A stretch of DNA of 39,177 nucleotides from Acidobacteriaceae bacterium UBA1307. Lineage in GTDB: Bacteria > Acidobacteriota > Terriglobia > Terriglobales > Acidobacteriaceae. The stretch spans positions 1 to 39,177 of the forward strand of contig DBTV01000016.1 of NCBI GenBank assembly GCA_002307235.1, read 5' to 3'. Shown here in pieces: positions 1 through 6,792 of this stretch. A program made the position numbers and the translations under genes. Numbering within the stretch: the first letter of the stretch is position 1; every line of letters begins with the position of its first letter. A model generated the notes under the pieces. That model saw nothing but the letters and a program-made list of their open reading frames with translations. It was not told the origin of the DNA and searched no databases.

Positions 1-17
1 TAAGTTGTTGATTCTAT

Positions 18-94
18 TGGTCGGGGCGGAGGGATTCGAACCCCCGACCCTCTGCTCCCAAAGCAGATGCGCTACCAGACTGCGCTACGCCCCG
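18..94 (-). tRNA. tRNA-Pro (anticodon TGG)
   Basis: Read on the minus strand, this folds as a full cloverleaf. A 7-bp acceptor stem (CGGGGCG with CGCCCCG), a D arm, an anticodon stem around the loop TTTGGGA (anticodon TGG) and a T arm containing GGTTCGAATCC are all present. The discriminator base is A and the 3' CCA is encoded at 18-20. Only 17 bases precede it in the window, so its terminator cannot be judged. Confidence 0.97.
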
Positions 95-202
95 ATCTAT
101 GTTTTTGATTGTAACCCGGAACGGCAATTTTGGCTTGGAAGTTTCCACAAATCAACAGGCTATGAATTAAATCCAACTTAGTGTTATTATTACTTCAGAC
201 AT

Positions 203-278
203 GGCGGCTATAGTTCAGCGGCAGAACGCCTGACTGTGGCTCAGGATGTCGTGGGTTCGATCCCCACTAGCCGCCCCA
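203..278 (+). tRNA. tRNA-His (anticodon GTG)
   Basis: The cloverleaf has the hallmark of histidine tRNA: an extra G at position -1 (base 203) facing C73 (base 275), giving an 8-bp acceptor stem. The anticodon loop is CTGTGGC (anticodon GTG) between CCTGA and TCAGG, and the T loop is TTCGATC. CCA is encoded at 276-278. The yheT-like gene starts 50 bases downstream on the same strand. Confidence 0.97.
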
Positions 279-327
279 TGTTGCTCCACGGACCGCATCT
301 CTTACAAAGCCTATCGGCGGAGTCTCC

Positions 328-1374
328 GTGACTCAAGAAATCCTCGAACAACCAGTGAAGAACAGCCAACGCCAAGCCATTTTGGCTCGCGTGGGCAACT
401 TTGTGCCTCGTCGTGGCCTTGCCAACGGGCATTTGCAGACAGTTGTAGGCAACTATCTGCGCCGACCGCTATTTTCTTTGCCGGTTTCAACAGAATTGGT
501 TGAAGTGGACCCGGTCGACGGCAGTCGCGTGCTTTGCCACTGCCACTGGCAGCCGGATGAGGTGCGGGCTGAGCGGCTGACGCTGGTTGTCGTTCACGGG
601 CTCGAAGGCTCCTCGTATTCGCGCTACGTGCGAGGGATTGCCGAGCGTGGTTGGCAGGCGGGTTGCAACGTGGTTCGCATGAATATGCGCAACTGCGGCG
701 GCACGGACGCGCTGACGCCGACGCTGTATCACTCGGGACTGTCGGGCGATGTGGGGGCAGTGCTCTCGCACTTTGCCGCGCGGTTTGGATTGCAGCGGGT
801 TGCTCTGGTTGGCTATTCGATGGGCGGCAATCTGGTGATGAAGCTGGCCGGGGAGTGGGGCGCGCGACTTCCATTGGTGGGTGTGGCGGCGGTCTGTCCG
901 GCGATTGACCTGGCGGCCAGCTCCGACGCTTTGCACCGTGGACAAAATCGCCTCTACGAAAAGCATTTTCTCAAAGGCCTGCTGCGGCGCTATCGCCGTA
1001 AGGCGGCGCTGTTCCCTGAGATTTATGCCGCACATTTGGGGCCGATCACTTCGCTGCGTGATTTTGACGATCATGTTGTGGCGCGCTATTGCGGATTCGA
1101 GGATGCCTCTGATTATTATTTTCAGGCGGCGGCGGCGCGGGTGATCGATCGCGTGGCGGTCCCGTCGCTGGTGCTTTGCGCCAAGGACGATCCGTTTGTG
1201 CGCGTGACGGTGGAAACGCGCGCGAAGATTGCGGTGAATCCCTGGATCGATTTCATGGAGACCGCGCACGGAGGCCATTGTGCTTACTTGGGGCGCGGCG
1301 CTGGAGAAGAGATTCACTGGGCCGAGGCGGCTGTGATCCGCTACCTTCTGGAGGCAACCGGCGATGGAAGCTGA
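328..1374 (+). CDS. YheT-family alpha/beta hydrolase
   Basis: This 348-residue protein belongs to the YheT/UPF0017 group of alpha/beta hydrolases, often annotated as hydrolases or carboxylesterases of unknown physiological substrate. The N-terminal part has the family's RRGLANGHLQT segment. VVHGLEGSS (about 90-98) is the oxyanion-hole strand and loop, and GYSMGGN places the nucleophile at Ser164. The acid is probably in LVLCAKDDPF and the base in HGGHCAYLG near the C-terminus. The start is GTG at 328, preceded by GGCGGAG seven bases upstream. There is no signal peptide, so it is cytosolic. It overlaps the next gene by 11 bases, suggesting translational coupling. Family assignment is firm; the substrate is unknown. 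Confidence 0.9.
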   Translation: MTQEILEQPVKNSQRQAILARVGNFVPRRGLANGHLQTVVGNYLRRPLFSLPVSTELVEVDPVDGSRVLCHCHWQPDEVRAERLTLVVVHGLEGSSYSRYVRGIAERGWQAGCNVVRMNMRNCGGTDALTPTLYHSGLSGDVGAVLSHFAARFGLQRVALVGYSMGGNLVMKLAGEWGARLPLVGVAAVCPAIDLAASSDALHRGQNRLYEKHFLKGLLRRYRRKAALFPEIYAAHLGPITSLRDFDDHVVARYCGFEDASDYYFQAAAARVIDRVAVPSLVLCAKDDPFVRVTVETRAKIAVNPWIDFMETAHGGHCAYLGRGAGEEIHWAEAAVIRYLLEATGDGS

Positions 1375-1921
1375 TTGGGAGGTTGAGCTGGGCGGGGACG
1401 CGCCGGCGATTGAGCCGCGGTGGGCGGGCTTTGTGGATCTGCGCAGTGCCTTTGCTCAGGTCGAACGGCTTGATGAGGTCAAAAAGTTTCCGGCGCTGGG
1501 ACCAGTGCTGCTGCGGCTCAATCACCGCAATGCGCAGGTCTGGACGGCGAAGTGCGATTTCTGGCCGAAGCTTGAGGAAGGGAATTGGGACCCCTTTGAA
1601 CTGGATGCACCGGCCGAGGAGGCTGTTTGCGCGGCGGGCTGTTATATTGACCTGCTGCCAGCCGGGTCTCTTTGGGCAGAGGTGCCTGCTGCCGAGGCGG
1701 CGTGCCGACGGTGGAGCGCCGCTCTCGAGAAGAGACCGTTGCGCTGTGGGCGCGTGGATCTGATCGTGCGGCGTGTCTGGATGAAGGAGGACTGGGCGGG
1801 CTTGGGGGCGACGGCGTATCTGACGGCCTGTGGAAAAAGCGAGGCCGCAGCGAGCGAACGGCTCGCCGTGGCGCTGGCAATCTTTGCGGATGTACTCAAT
1901 CCCGAATCAACGATAGAATAA
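1364..1921 (+). CDS. conserved-looking protein of unknown function
   Basis: I do not recognise this 185-residue protein. The start ATG at 1364 lies inside the end of the yheT-like gene, with GGAGG about nine bases upstream, so the two are probably co-translated. The protein is soluble, acidic and tryptophan-rich (eight Trp), with no signal peptide or membrane segment. It has a compact beginning (WEVELGGDAPAIEPRWAGF), a possible beta strand GPVLLRLNHRNAQVW and an alanine-rich helical C-terminus. The tight overlap suggests a shared task with the hydrolase, but nothing in the sequence names it. It stops 19 bases before tRNA-Arg. Confidence 0.7.
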   Translation: MEADWEVELGGDAPAIEPRWAGFVDLRSAFAQVERLDEVKKFPALGPVLLRLNHRNAQVWTAKCDFWPKLEEGNWDPFELDAPAEEAVCAAGCYIDLLPAGSLWAEVPAAEAACRRWSAALEKRPLRCGRVDLIVRRVWMKEDWAGLGATAYLTACGKSEAAASERLAVALAIFADVLNPESTIE

Positions 1922-1940
1922 AAAAGTAATCGATCGACGT

Positions 1941-2017
1941 GGGCGAGTAGCTCAATTGGATAGAGCACCGGCCTTCTAAGCCGGGGGTTTCGGGTTCGAT
2001 CCCCGACTCGCCTACCA
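1941..2017 (+). tRNA. tRNA-Arg (anticodon TCT)
   Basis: Full cloverleaf: acceptor GGGCGAG with CTCGCCT (a G-U pair closes position 1-72), D arm, anticodon stem CCGGC/GCCGG around CTTCTAA (anticodon TCT), T arm TCGGG/CCCGA around TTCGATC, and an encoded CCA at 2015-2017. No integrase gene or repeat of the tRNA 3' end was seen downstream, so it does not appear to be an occupied attachment site. Confidence 0.96.
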
Positions 2018-2480
2018 CAATAGATTTTTAAAATATTTTCTTTCCTCATGATGGTTGGTGCTGGAGCCGGATTTTCATTGATTCCTCTGTCGTGTGAGGA
2101 TGGCACTTCCAGGAATTACCCCAAGGTAATGTTCCGCCAAAAATCCAACGTAATACCTGGGCGGTCATAGGACTTTCACGCGAAGGCCCTGGATGGGACG
2201 GAAGAAATCATCGTGCAGAGAGCAGATCTACCTATAGATAAGTGAGATACGGGAGCGTCTTGGAGGGAAGGCACACTTCGCGCAACGTTGATCGATGTTT
2301 AATGACCATAGAAATTTTCTACCGTCGGCAGCAGTGATGATCTTGTTTTCTGAACCGATAAGAAAAACAGATCGCAGATAGCCATTCATGCCACCCGCGC
2401 ACAGCGGGCTATTGCTCCAGTCCTGGGCATGGATCGGTTTTCAGTTGACACAGATTGAGCTTGCGCGCGAAGGAGTACGC
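2018..2480. other. 463-base non-coding region upstream of chemosensory operon 1
   Basis: This region separates tRNA-Arg from cheY. It is visibly richer in A and T than the flanking genes and has no convincing reading frame. The frame of cheY stays open up to 2388, but there is no ribosome site or family similarity before 2481. The only recognisable signal is ACCGATAA at 2354-2361, close to the -10 element of flagellar sigma factors. Confidence 0.6.
2335..2361 (+). promoter_or_regulatory. weak sigma-28-like promoter candidate for operon 1
   Basis: ACCGATAA (2354-2361) matches seven of eight bases of the sigma-28 -10 consensus GCCGATAA. At the canonical 11-base spacing the -35 position holds TGATGATC, which agrees poorly with TAAAGTTT. 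It lies 120 bases before the cheY start. It is listed mainly because operon 2 has a better copy of the same signal. Confidence 0.3.
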
Positions 2481-2855
2481 ATGCCGTTAACTGTTCTTGT
2501 CGTGGATGATTCGGCCACGATGGTGTTGAGTTTGAAAACGACTCTCACCATGAATGGCTATCAGGTTGAAACTGCCAGCAATGGACAAGAGGCGCTCGAC
2601 AAATTGGGATCGGGGCTTAAACCGGCACTCATTTTGACGGATATCAATATGCCGGTGATGGGTGGAATGGATCTGATTCGCAATGTGCGCGCCATTCCCG
2701 CGCTGAAGTTTGTTCCAATTTTGACGCTGACGACGGAAAGCAATGCAGCCAAGCGCAGTGAAGGAAAGATCGCGGGCGCTACGGGGTGGCTTGTGAAGCC
2801 GGTATCGGGAAACGATCTTGTTGCCGTGATGAGAAAGGTTCTTCCAGGAGCGTAG
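2481..2855 (+). CDS. cheY: CheY-like single-domain response regulator
   Basis: This is a stand-alone receiver domain of 124 residues, the expected length for CheY. Visible landmarks are the acidic pair Asp9-Asp10 (VVDDS), the phospho-acceptor Asp54 (LTDINMP), Thr84 of the switch (LTLTTE) and Lys106 (VKPVS). ATG at 2481 is chosen because AAGGAG ends six bases upstream and the fold begins at once; the in-frame extension to 2388 looks non-coding. It is the first gene of operon 1, with 4 bases to the next gene, and should be phosphorylated by the CheA encoded downstream. Its output could be the flagellar motor or another target; the sequence does not decide this. Operon 2 has no equivalent. Confidence 0.92.
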   Translation: MPLTVLVVDDSATMVLSLKTTLTMNGYQVETASNGQEALDKLGSGLKPALILTDINMPVMGGMDLIRNVRAIPALKFVPILTLTTESNAAKRSEGKIAGATGWLVKPVSGNDLVAVMRKVLPGA

Positions 2856-2859
2856 ATTC

Positions 2860-4167
2860 ATGTCCTCGGTTGCAACGACTGCGGAGATTGCGTCGGCTCT
2901 TTCCTCGCGAGTAGGCGCTTCGCCGTTCGCATCCATTGCGAAAAAGATCGAGCGGCGACTGCTGTCGCACAGTGCGTTTTTGGCAGCATTGGCCATAGCG
3001 TTCTGGCTGGCCTGTTTTTCTCTGGGCAATGTGCAACGCAACAGCTTTCTGTTTTTTGCGATATTGCTCTTGCCCTTTGGACTGGTGCAATGGTGGAACT
3101 GGAAGACGGCGCGCAGATGGATTGCAGAGATTCAGAGCTCAATCGATCAGCCGTTCGGAGCGAGGCCACGCGGAATTGTGGGTTCTTCTTCGATCGAAGA
3201 GGATATGAAGGACTCACACCTGTACATCGACATTATGCATAAGCATATCGGCGATTCCATGAATGAGTCCGAGCGCGAGGTTATCACTGTCATCGACCAG
3301 TTGAGCAGGCTGATTCTTGAGTCCAATCAACTGCGGGAGAGTATTTCCTCCTCGATTGAAAACAGCAAGAATATGGCGGCGGTAACGCATGAGCGCATCG
3401 ATGAAAACAGAAAATTAATCACGGCGGTCGATGAGCAATTGAAGTCGCAGCTTGCGGAAACGCGCGGTAATTTTGAACGCATGCACGAGTTGGCCAGTGA
3501 GGTGCGTTCGCTGACGCCGTTGATTCGTGTGATTGCCGAAATTGCCGAACAAACAAACCTGTTGGCGCTGAATGCCGAACTGGAAGCCGCGCGCGCGGGG
3601 CGCCTGGGACGTGGATTTTCCGTGGTTGCAACGGAGGTACGGCGTCTTGCGGTGCGCTCGACGGGGGCGGCGAAAGAGATCTCGGACAAGATCGGATCGA
3701 CGTGCATCAAGGTCGACGTCGAATTGCAACAGGCGCAAGAGGTCATGAAGCAACAGGAGTCCAGCGCTGTGACAAGCCATTTCATTGGCGATCTTGATTC
3801 GATGCAGCAGGAGTTTACGCACAGCAGCGAATTGCTGCTGCAGGTGATTGACAACGTGAAATCGAGTTATGGAGAGATTGTCGAGAGACTCTCGACGGCT
3901 CTGGGCCATATCCAGTTTCAGGACGTGATGCGGCAAAGAATGGAGCATGTGCAGCAGGCGATGAAAGATATGCAGACGCATCTGCAGGAGCTTTTTGCGC
4001 TGTCGCATGATCCGAACTGGGATGGCGTTTTGCGACACACCTTCAAAAACATTTTGGACGAGCATCTTGATCAATACAAGATGGACAGCCAGACCATGAC
4101 GCATCGAACCATCGCTGGAGATTTGCCAACGGATCGTTCCAGCGCGCCAGCCATCGAGCTGTTTTGA
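2860..4167 (+). CDS. membrane-anchored receptor-like protein with CheZ-like DxxxQ motif
   Basis: This 435-residue protein has two hydrophobic helices near the N-terminus (about 39-56 and 64-83), joined by only a few residues, so it lacks a periplasmic sensor domain. A long coiled-coil follows with a recognisable but altered chemoreceptor tip at about 222-260 (EIAEQTNLLALNAELEAARAG). The usual NAAIEAARAGE is changed to NAELEAARAGR, replacing residues that contact CheA and CheW in normal receptors. A later helix carries IQFQDVMRQRM, with Asp355 and Gln359 spaced as in the DxxxQ active motif of the CheY phosphatase CheZ. Placement directly after cheY fits a phosphatase or signal sink for that CheY. 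Receptor-like fold is seen; phosphatase activity is inference. Confidence 0.75.
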   Translation: MSSVATTAEIASALSSRVGASPFASIAKKIERRLLSHSAFLAALAIAFWLACFSLGNVQRNSFLFFAILLLPFGLVQWWNWKTARRWIAEIQSSIDQPFGARPRGIVGSSSIEEDMKDSHLYIDIMHKHIGDSMNESEREVITVIDQLSRLILESNQLRESISSSIENSKNMAAVTHERIDENRKLITAVDEQLKSQLAETRGNFERMHELASEVRSLTPLIRVIAEIAEQTNLLALNAELEAARAGRLGRGFSVVATEVRRLAVRSTGAAKEISDKIGSTCIKVDVELQQAQEVMKQQESSAVTSHFIGDLDSMQQEFTHSSELLLQVIDNVKSSYGEIVERLSTALGHIQFQDVMRQRMEHVQQAMKDMQTHLQELFALSHDPNWDGVLRHTFKNILDEHLDQYKMDSQTMTHRTIAGDLPTDRSSAPAIELF

Positions 4168-4206
4168 TTGTGCGGGCAAGCAGGAATCCGCAGCAAAGGG
4201 GACGAG

Positions 4207-4515
4207 ATGAGCATCGCATTAAGCCAAGAAAGCGATTCGAGCCTGATTCGCATGGATGAAGTCGTGGATATAACCACTGCATCCGAGCTGAAGACCGCGC
4301 TGCTGCTCGCTCTGGAGGCTGGCAAGCCGATTCATCTCTCGTTGCAGTCTGTGACGGAATTCGATGTCACCGCGTATCAGTTGTTGTGGGTAGCCGAGCA
4401 TCAGGCCAAACAGGCAGGCACGGAGTTTTCGATTATGGATCTTCCACCGGAGTCTGTTGTGAAAAATCTGGCGGAGATGGGGCTCGACGGAGTTTTTCTG
4501 AAACCGGCCTGCTAG
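4207..4515 (+). CDS. STAS-domain protein of chemosensory operon 1
   Basis: This 102-residue protein consists of a single STAS domain, the fold of anti-sigma-factor antagonists such as SpoIIAA. The segment EFDVTAYQLLWVAEHQAK corresponds to the loop and helix that hold the phosphorylatable Ser/Thr in that family, with Thr in DVTA as the candidate site. ATG 4207 is chosen over in-frame upstream codons because AAAGGGG lies a few bases before it and the fold starts there. No cognate serine kinase is visible nearby. It sits 46 bases before cheA. Operon 2 has a diverged copy in the same position that retains the DVTAxQLLW motif. It could relay input to CheA or act in a partner switch. Confidence 0.8.
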   Translation: MSIALSQESDSSLIRMDEVVDITTASELKTALLLALEAGKPIHLSLQSVTEFDVTAYQLLWVAEHQAKQAGTEFSIMDLPPESVVKNLAEMGLDGVFLKPAC

Positions 4516-4561
4516 CGGCGCACGATGGAGTAGATCTAAATCGTTGGTATGGGAGCCATCC

Positions 4562-6694
4562 ATGGCACAGTCCTTATCGGGAAATACCGAGCAGTTCAAG
4601 CACAGCTTTCGGGAAGAGGCGCGAGAGATTTTGACCGATCTGGAGGCTGCGTTGCTTGAGCTGAATGAAAGCCACGACGACGCCGATCTGATTGGTCGCA
4701 TCTTTCGCGGACTGCATACGCTGAAGGGCTCAGGAGCCATGTTTGGCTTTGAGAAGATGGCTGCCTTCACCCACGATTTAGAAAATGCATACGATCAGGT
4801 GCGTGGAGGCCGGTTGAAGGTATGCACGGAACTGGTCGATGTAACGCTGTCCGCACTCGACCAGATTAGCGCCATGCTGGAAGAAGATGCTGGTGGCAGC
4901 GTACAGGTTGATGAGAGTCGCTGTGCGCGGATTCTGGAAAGTGTGCGAGAGCTCTGTGGTGGGCAGTCTGAGCCCGCATTCGCACCCAAAAACAGCGCGG
5001 AAGCAGTGGCCAGCCCGTCAGGCCCAATGAGGCATTGGCAGATCCGTTTTGTGCCCGGTGCGGATCTGATGCGCTTTGGGGCCAATCCTTTTCTTCTGCT
5101 GCGTGAGCTGTGTTCGCTGGGTGGCCATGCCGTCCGCGCGCACCAGGAAGCAATTCCCGCGCTTGCCGACCTTGATGAAGAGCGGTGCTATCTGTGGTGG
5201 GAGATTACTTTGTCCACCGATGCTGATCCTCAGACACTGCGCGACGTATTTATCTTTGTCGAGGATGCCTGCGAGTTGACGATTGTTGCTGACGGAGAGT
5301 CCGCACCATCGCAGATGGCAGAGGGCACAGCGGCAGCGCCGGAAACGGATGCGGACCGCACGGCCAGGGCGCTTGAAGAAAAGCGTTCGGCTTTGCCCGG
5401 GCGGCGTGCGTATGACAAGCCCGACAATGCGTCGAGCTTGCGCGTTCCTGCTGCGCGGCTTGATCAACTGGTCAATCTGGTGGGAGAGCTGGTTTCGGTG
5501 GGCGCGCGATTGAGTGAGCTGGCGGCGCGGCGCGAGGACAGTGAGATTGCGCAGGTCTCTGAAGAGATCGAGCGGCTCATTGCATCCCTGCGCGAGAACT
5601 CGATGAACATTCGCATGATGCCGATTCGCGGAACCTTCGAAAAGTTTCGGCGTCTGGTGCACGACCTGTCGCGTGATCTTGGCAAAGAGGTGGAACTGGC
5701 CATTGAGGGCGCGGACACCGAGCTCGACAAGACGGTCATCGATCAACTGAGCGATCCTCTCATGCATCTGATCCGCAACAGTATGGATCATGGCATTGAA
5801 CCGGCAGAGCTGCGCATGGAGCAGGGCAAGCCGGCGATGGCGACCATTCGTCTTTCGGCGCGCTACTCCGGTGCCAACGTGCTGGTTTCGGTTGCAGATG
5901 ATGGGCGCGGCATTGACGTTGAAGCTGTTCACCAACGCGCTGTCGAAAAGGGGCTGGTTACAAGCTGTGCTGTGCTGAGTGAATCGGAGATCTACGCGCT
6001 GCTCTTTCGTCCTGGTTTTTCGACGGCCAAGCAGGTGACCGATGTCTCTGGCCGCGGCGTGGGCATGGATGTTGTTCATCAACGCGTCGAAAGCCTGCGT
6101 GGAGCCATCGAGGTTTCGAGCCAGTGGCATGAAGGAACCAGCGTGACATTGCGTCTTCCTTTGACGCTGGCAATTATCGATGGGCTTCTGGTGACGGTGA
6201 ATGGGGCAAGTTTTGTGCTGCCACTTGCCTCGACATTGGAATGCGTTGAATTAACGCGTGATGATATTGCCCGGGCAAACGGCAAGCATCTTGCCTATGT
6301 TCGCGGCGAATTAGTGCCGTACATTCGTCTGCGCGAACATTTCGGCGTCGTTGGCGAACCGCCACCGATTGAGCAAATCATGTTGGCGGAGACGGCGCAA
6401 GGACGGTTCGGCTTTGTTGTGGATCAGGTCCTGGGCAACTGCCAGACGGTGATTAAAAATCTTGGACGCTTCTATCGCCATGTGCAGTTTGTTTCAGGAG
6501 CGACAATTTTGGGCAACGGCTCTGTGGCTCTCATTCTCGATCCAGAGCGGCTCATACAGAATGCGATCCACACCGAGCAGCACAGTGGAAGCGAGCGGAG
6601 GCGCAGTCGGCAAGCCGAGACGGGAAGGGAAACATCGGTATCTGTTCAAGGCACACAGGTCGATGAGGAATTGGATCCGATCAAGACAGGTTGA
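4562..6694 (+). CDS. cheA: chemotaxis histidine kinase CheA, operon 1
   Basis: This 710-residue protein has the CheA architecture. The Hpt domain (about 1-110) carries phospho-acceptor His52 in LHTLKGSG. Next comes a region at about 158-242 beginning WQIRFVPG and ending DVFIFVEDACELTI, in the place of the usual P2 domain. The dimerisation helices start at about 284. The HATPase domain has its N box at LMHLIRNSMDHG (about 399-410), DDGRGID (about 445) and GRGVGMD (about 497). The CheW-like regulatory domain runs from about 533 to 680. ATG 4562 is chosen because GGGAG precedes it by six bases and the N-terminus then aligns with the operon 2 paralogue; a TTG at 4544 is in frame but lacks support. 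It should phosphorylate CheY (2481) and CheB (10782). No receiver domain is fused. Confidence 0.95.
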   Translation: MAQSLSGNTEQFKHSFREEAREILTDLEAALLELNESHDDADLIGRIFRGLHTLKGSGAMFGFEKMAAFTHDLENAYDQVRGGRLKVCTELVDVTLSALDQISAMLEEDAGGSVQVDESRCARILESVRELCGGQSEPAFAPKNSAEAVASPSGPMRHWQIRFVPGADLMRFGANPFLLLRELCSLGGHAVRAHQEAIPALADLDEERCYLWWEITLSTDADPQTLRDVFIFVEDACELTIVADGESAPSQMAEGTAAAPETDADRTARALEEKRSALPGRRAYDKPDNASSLRVPAARLDQLVNLVGELVSVGARLSELAARREDSEIAQVSEEIERLIASLRENSMNIRMMPIRGTFEKFRRLVHDLSRDLGKEVELAIEGADTELDKTVIDQLSDPLMHLIRNSMDHGIEPAELRMEQGKPAMATIRLSARYSGANVLVSVADDGRGIDVEAVHQRAVEKGLVTSCAVLSESEIYALLFRPGFSTAKQVTDVSGRGVGMDVVHQRVESLRGAIEVSSQWHEGTSVTLRLPLTLAIIDGLLVTVNGASFVLPLASTLECVELTRDDIARANGKHLAYVRGELVPYIRLREHFGVVGEPPPIEQIMLAETAQGRFGFVVDQVLGNCQTVIKNLGRFYRHVQFVSGATILGNGSVALILDPERLIQNAIHTEQHSGSERRRSRQAETGRETSVSVQGTQVDEELDPIKTG

Positions 6695-6792
6695 GCCCTG
6701 CACGAGGAATTTCCGTCGTCAGTAGGCTGACCTCATGACCGGCGGAGAGCAACGATGGAGGCGGCAGAATTCGTAAGGTAAGGGAGGAAGGC

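Noticed and set aside
1941..2480. tRNA-Arg as the attachment site of a genomic island carrying chemosensory operon 1
   Set aside because: No integrase was seen, no second copy of the tRNA 3' end, and no change in codon style at the boundary.
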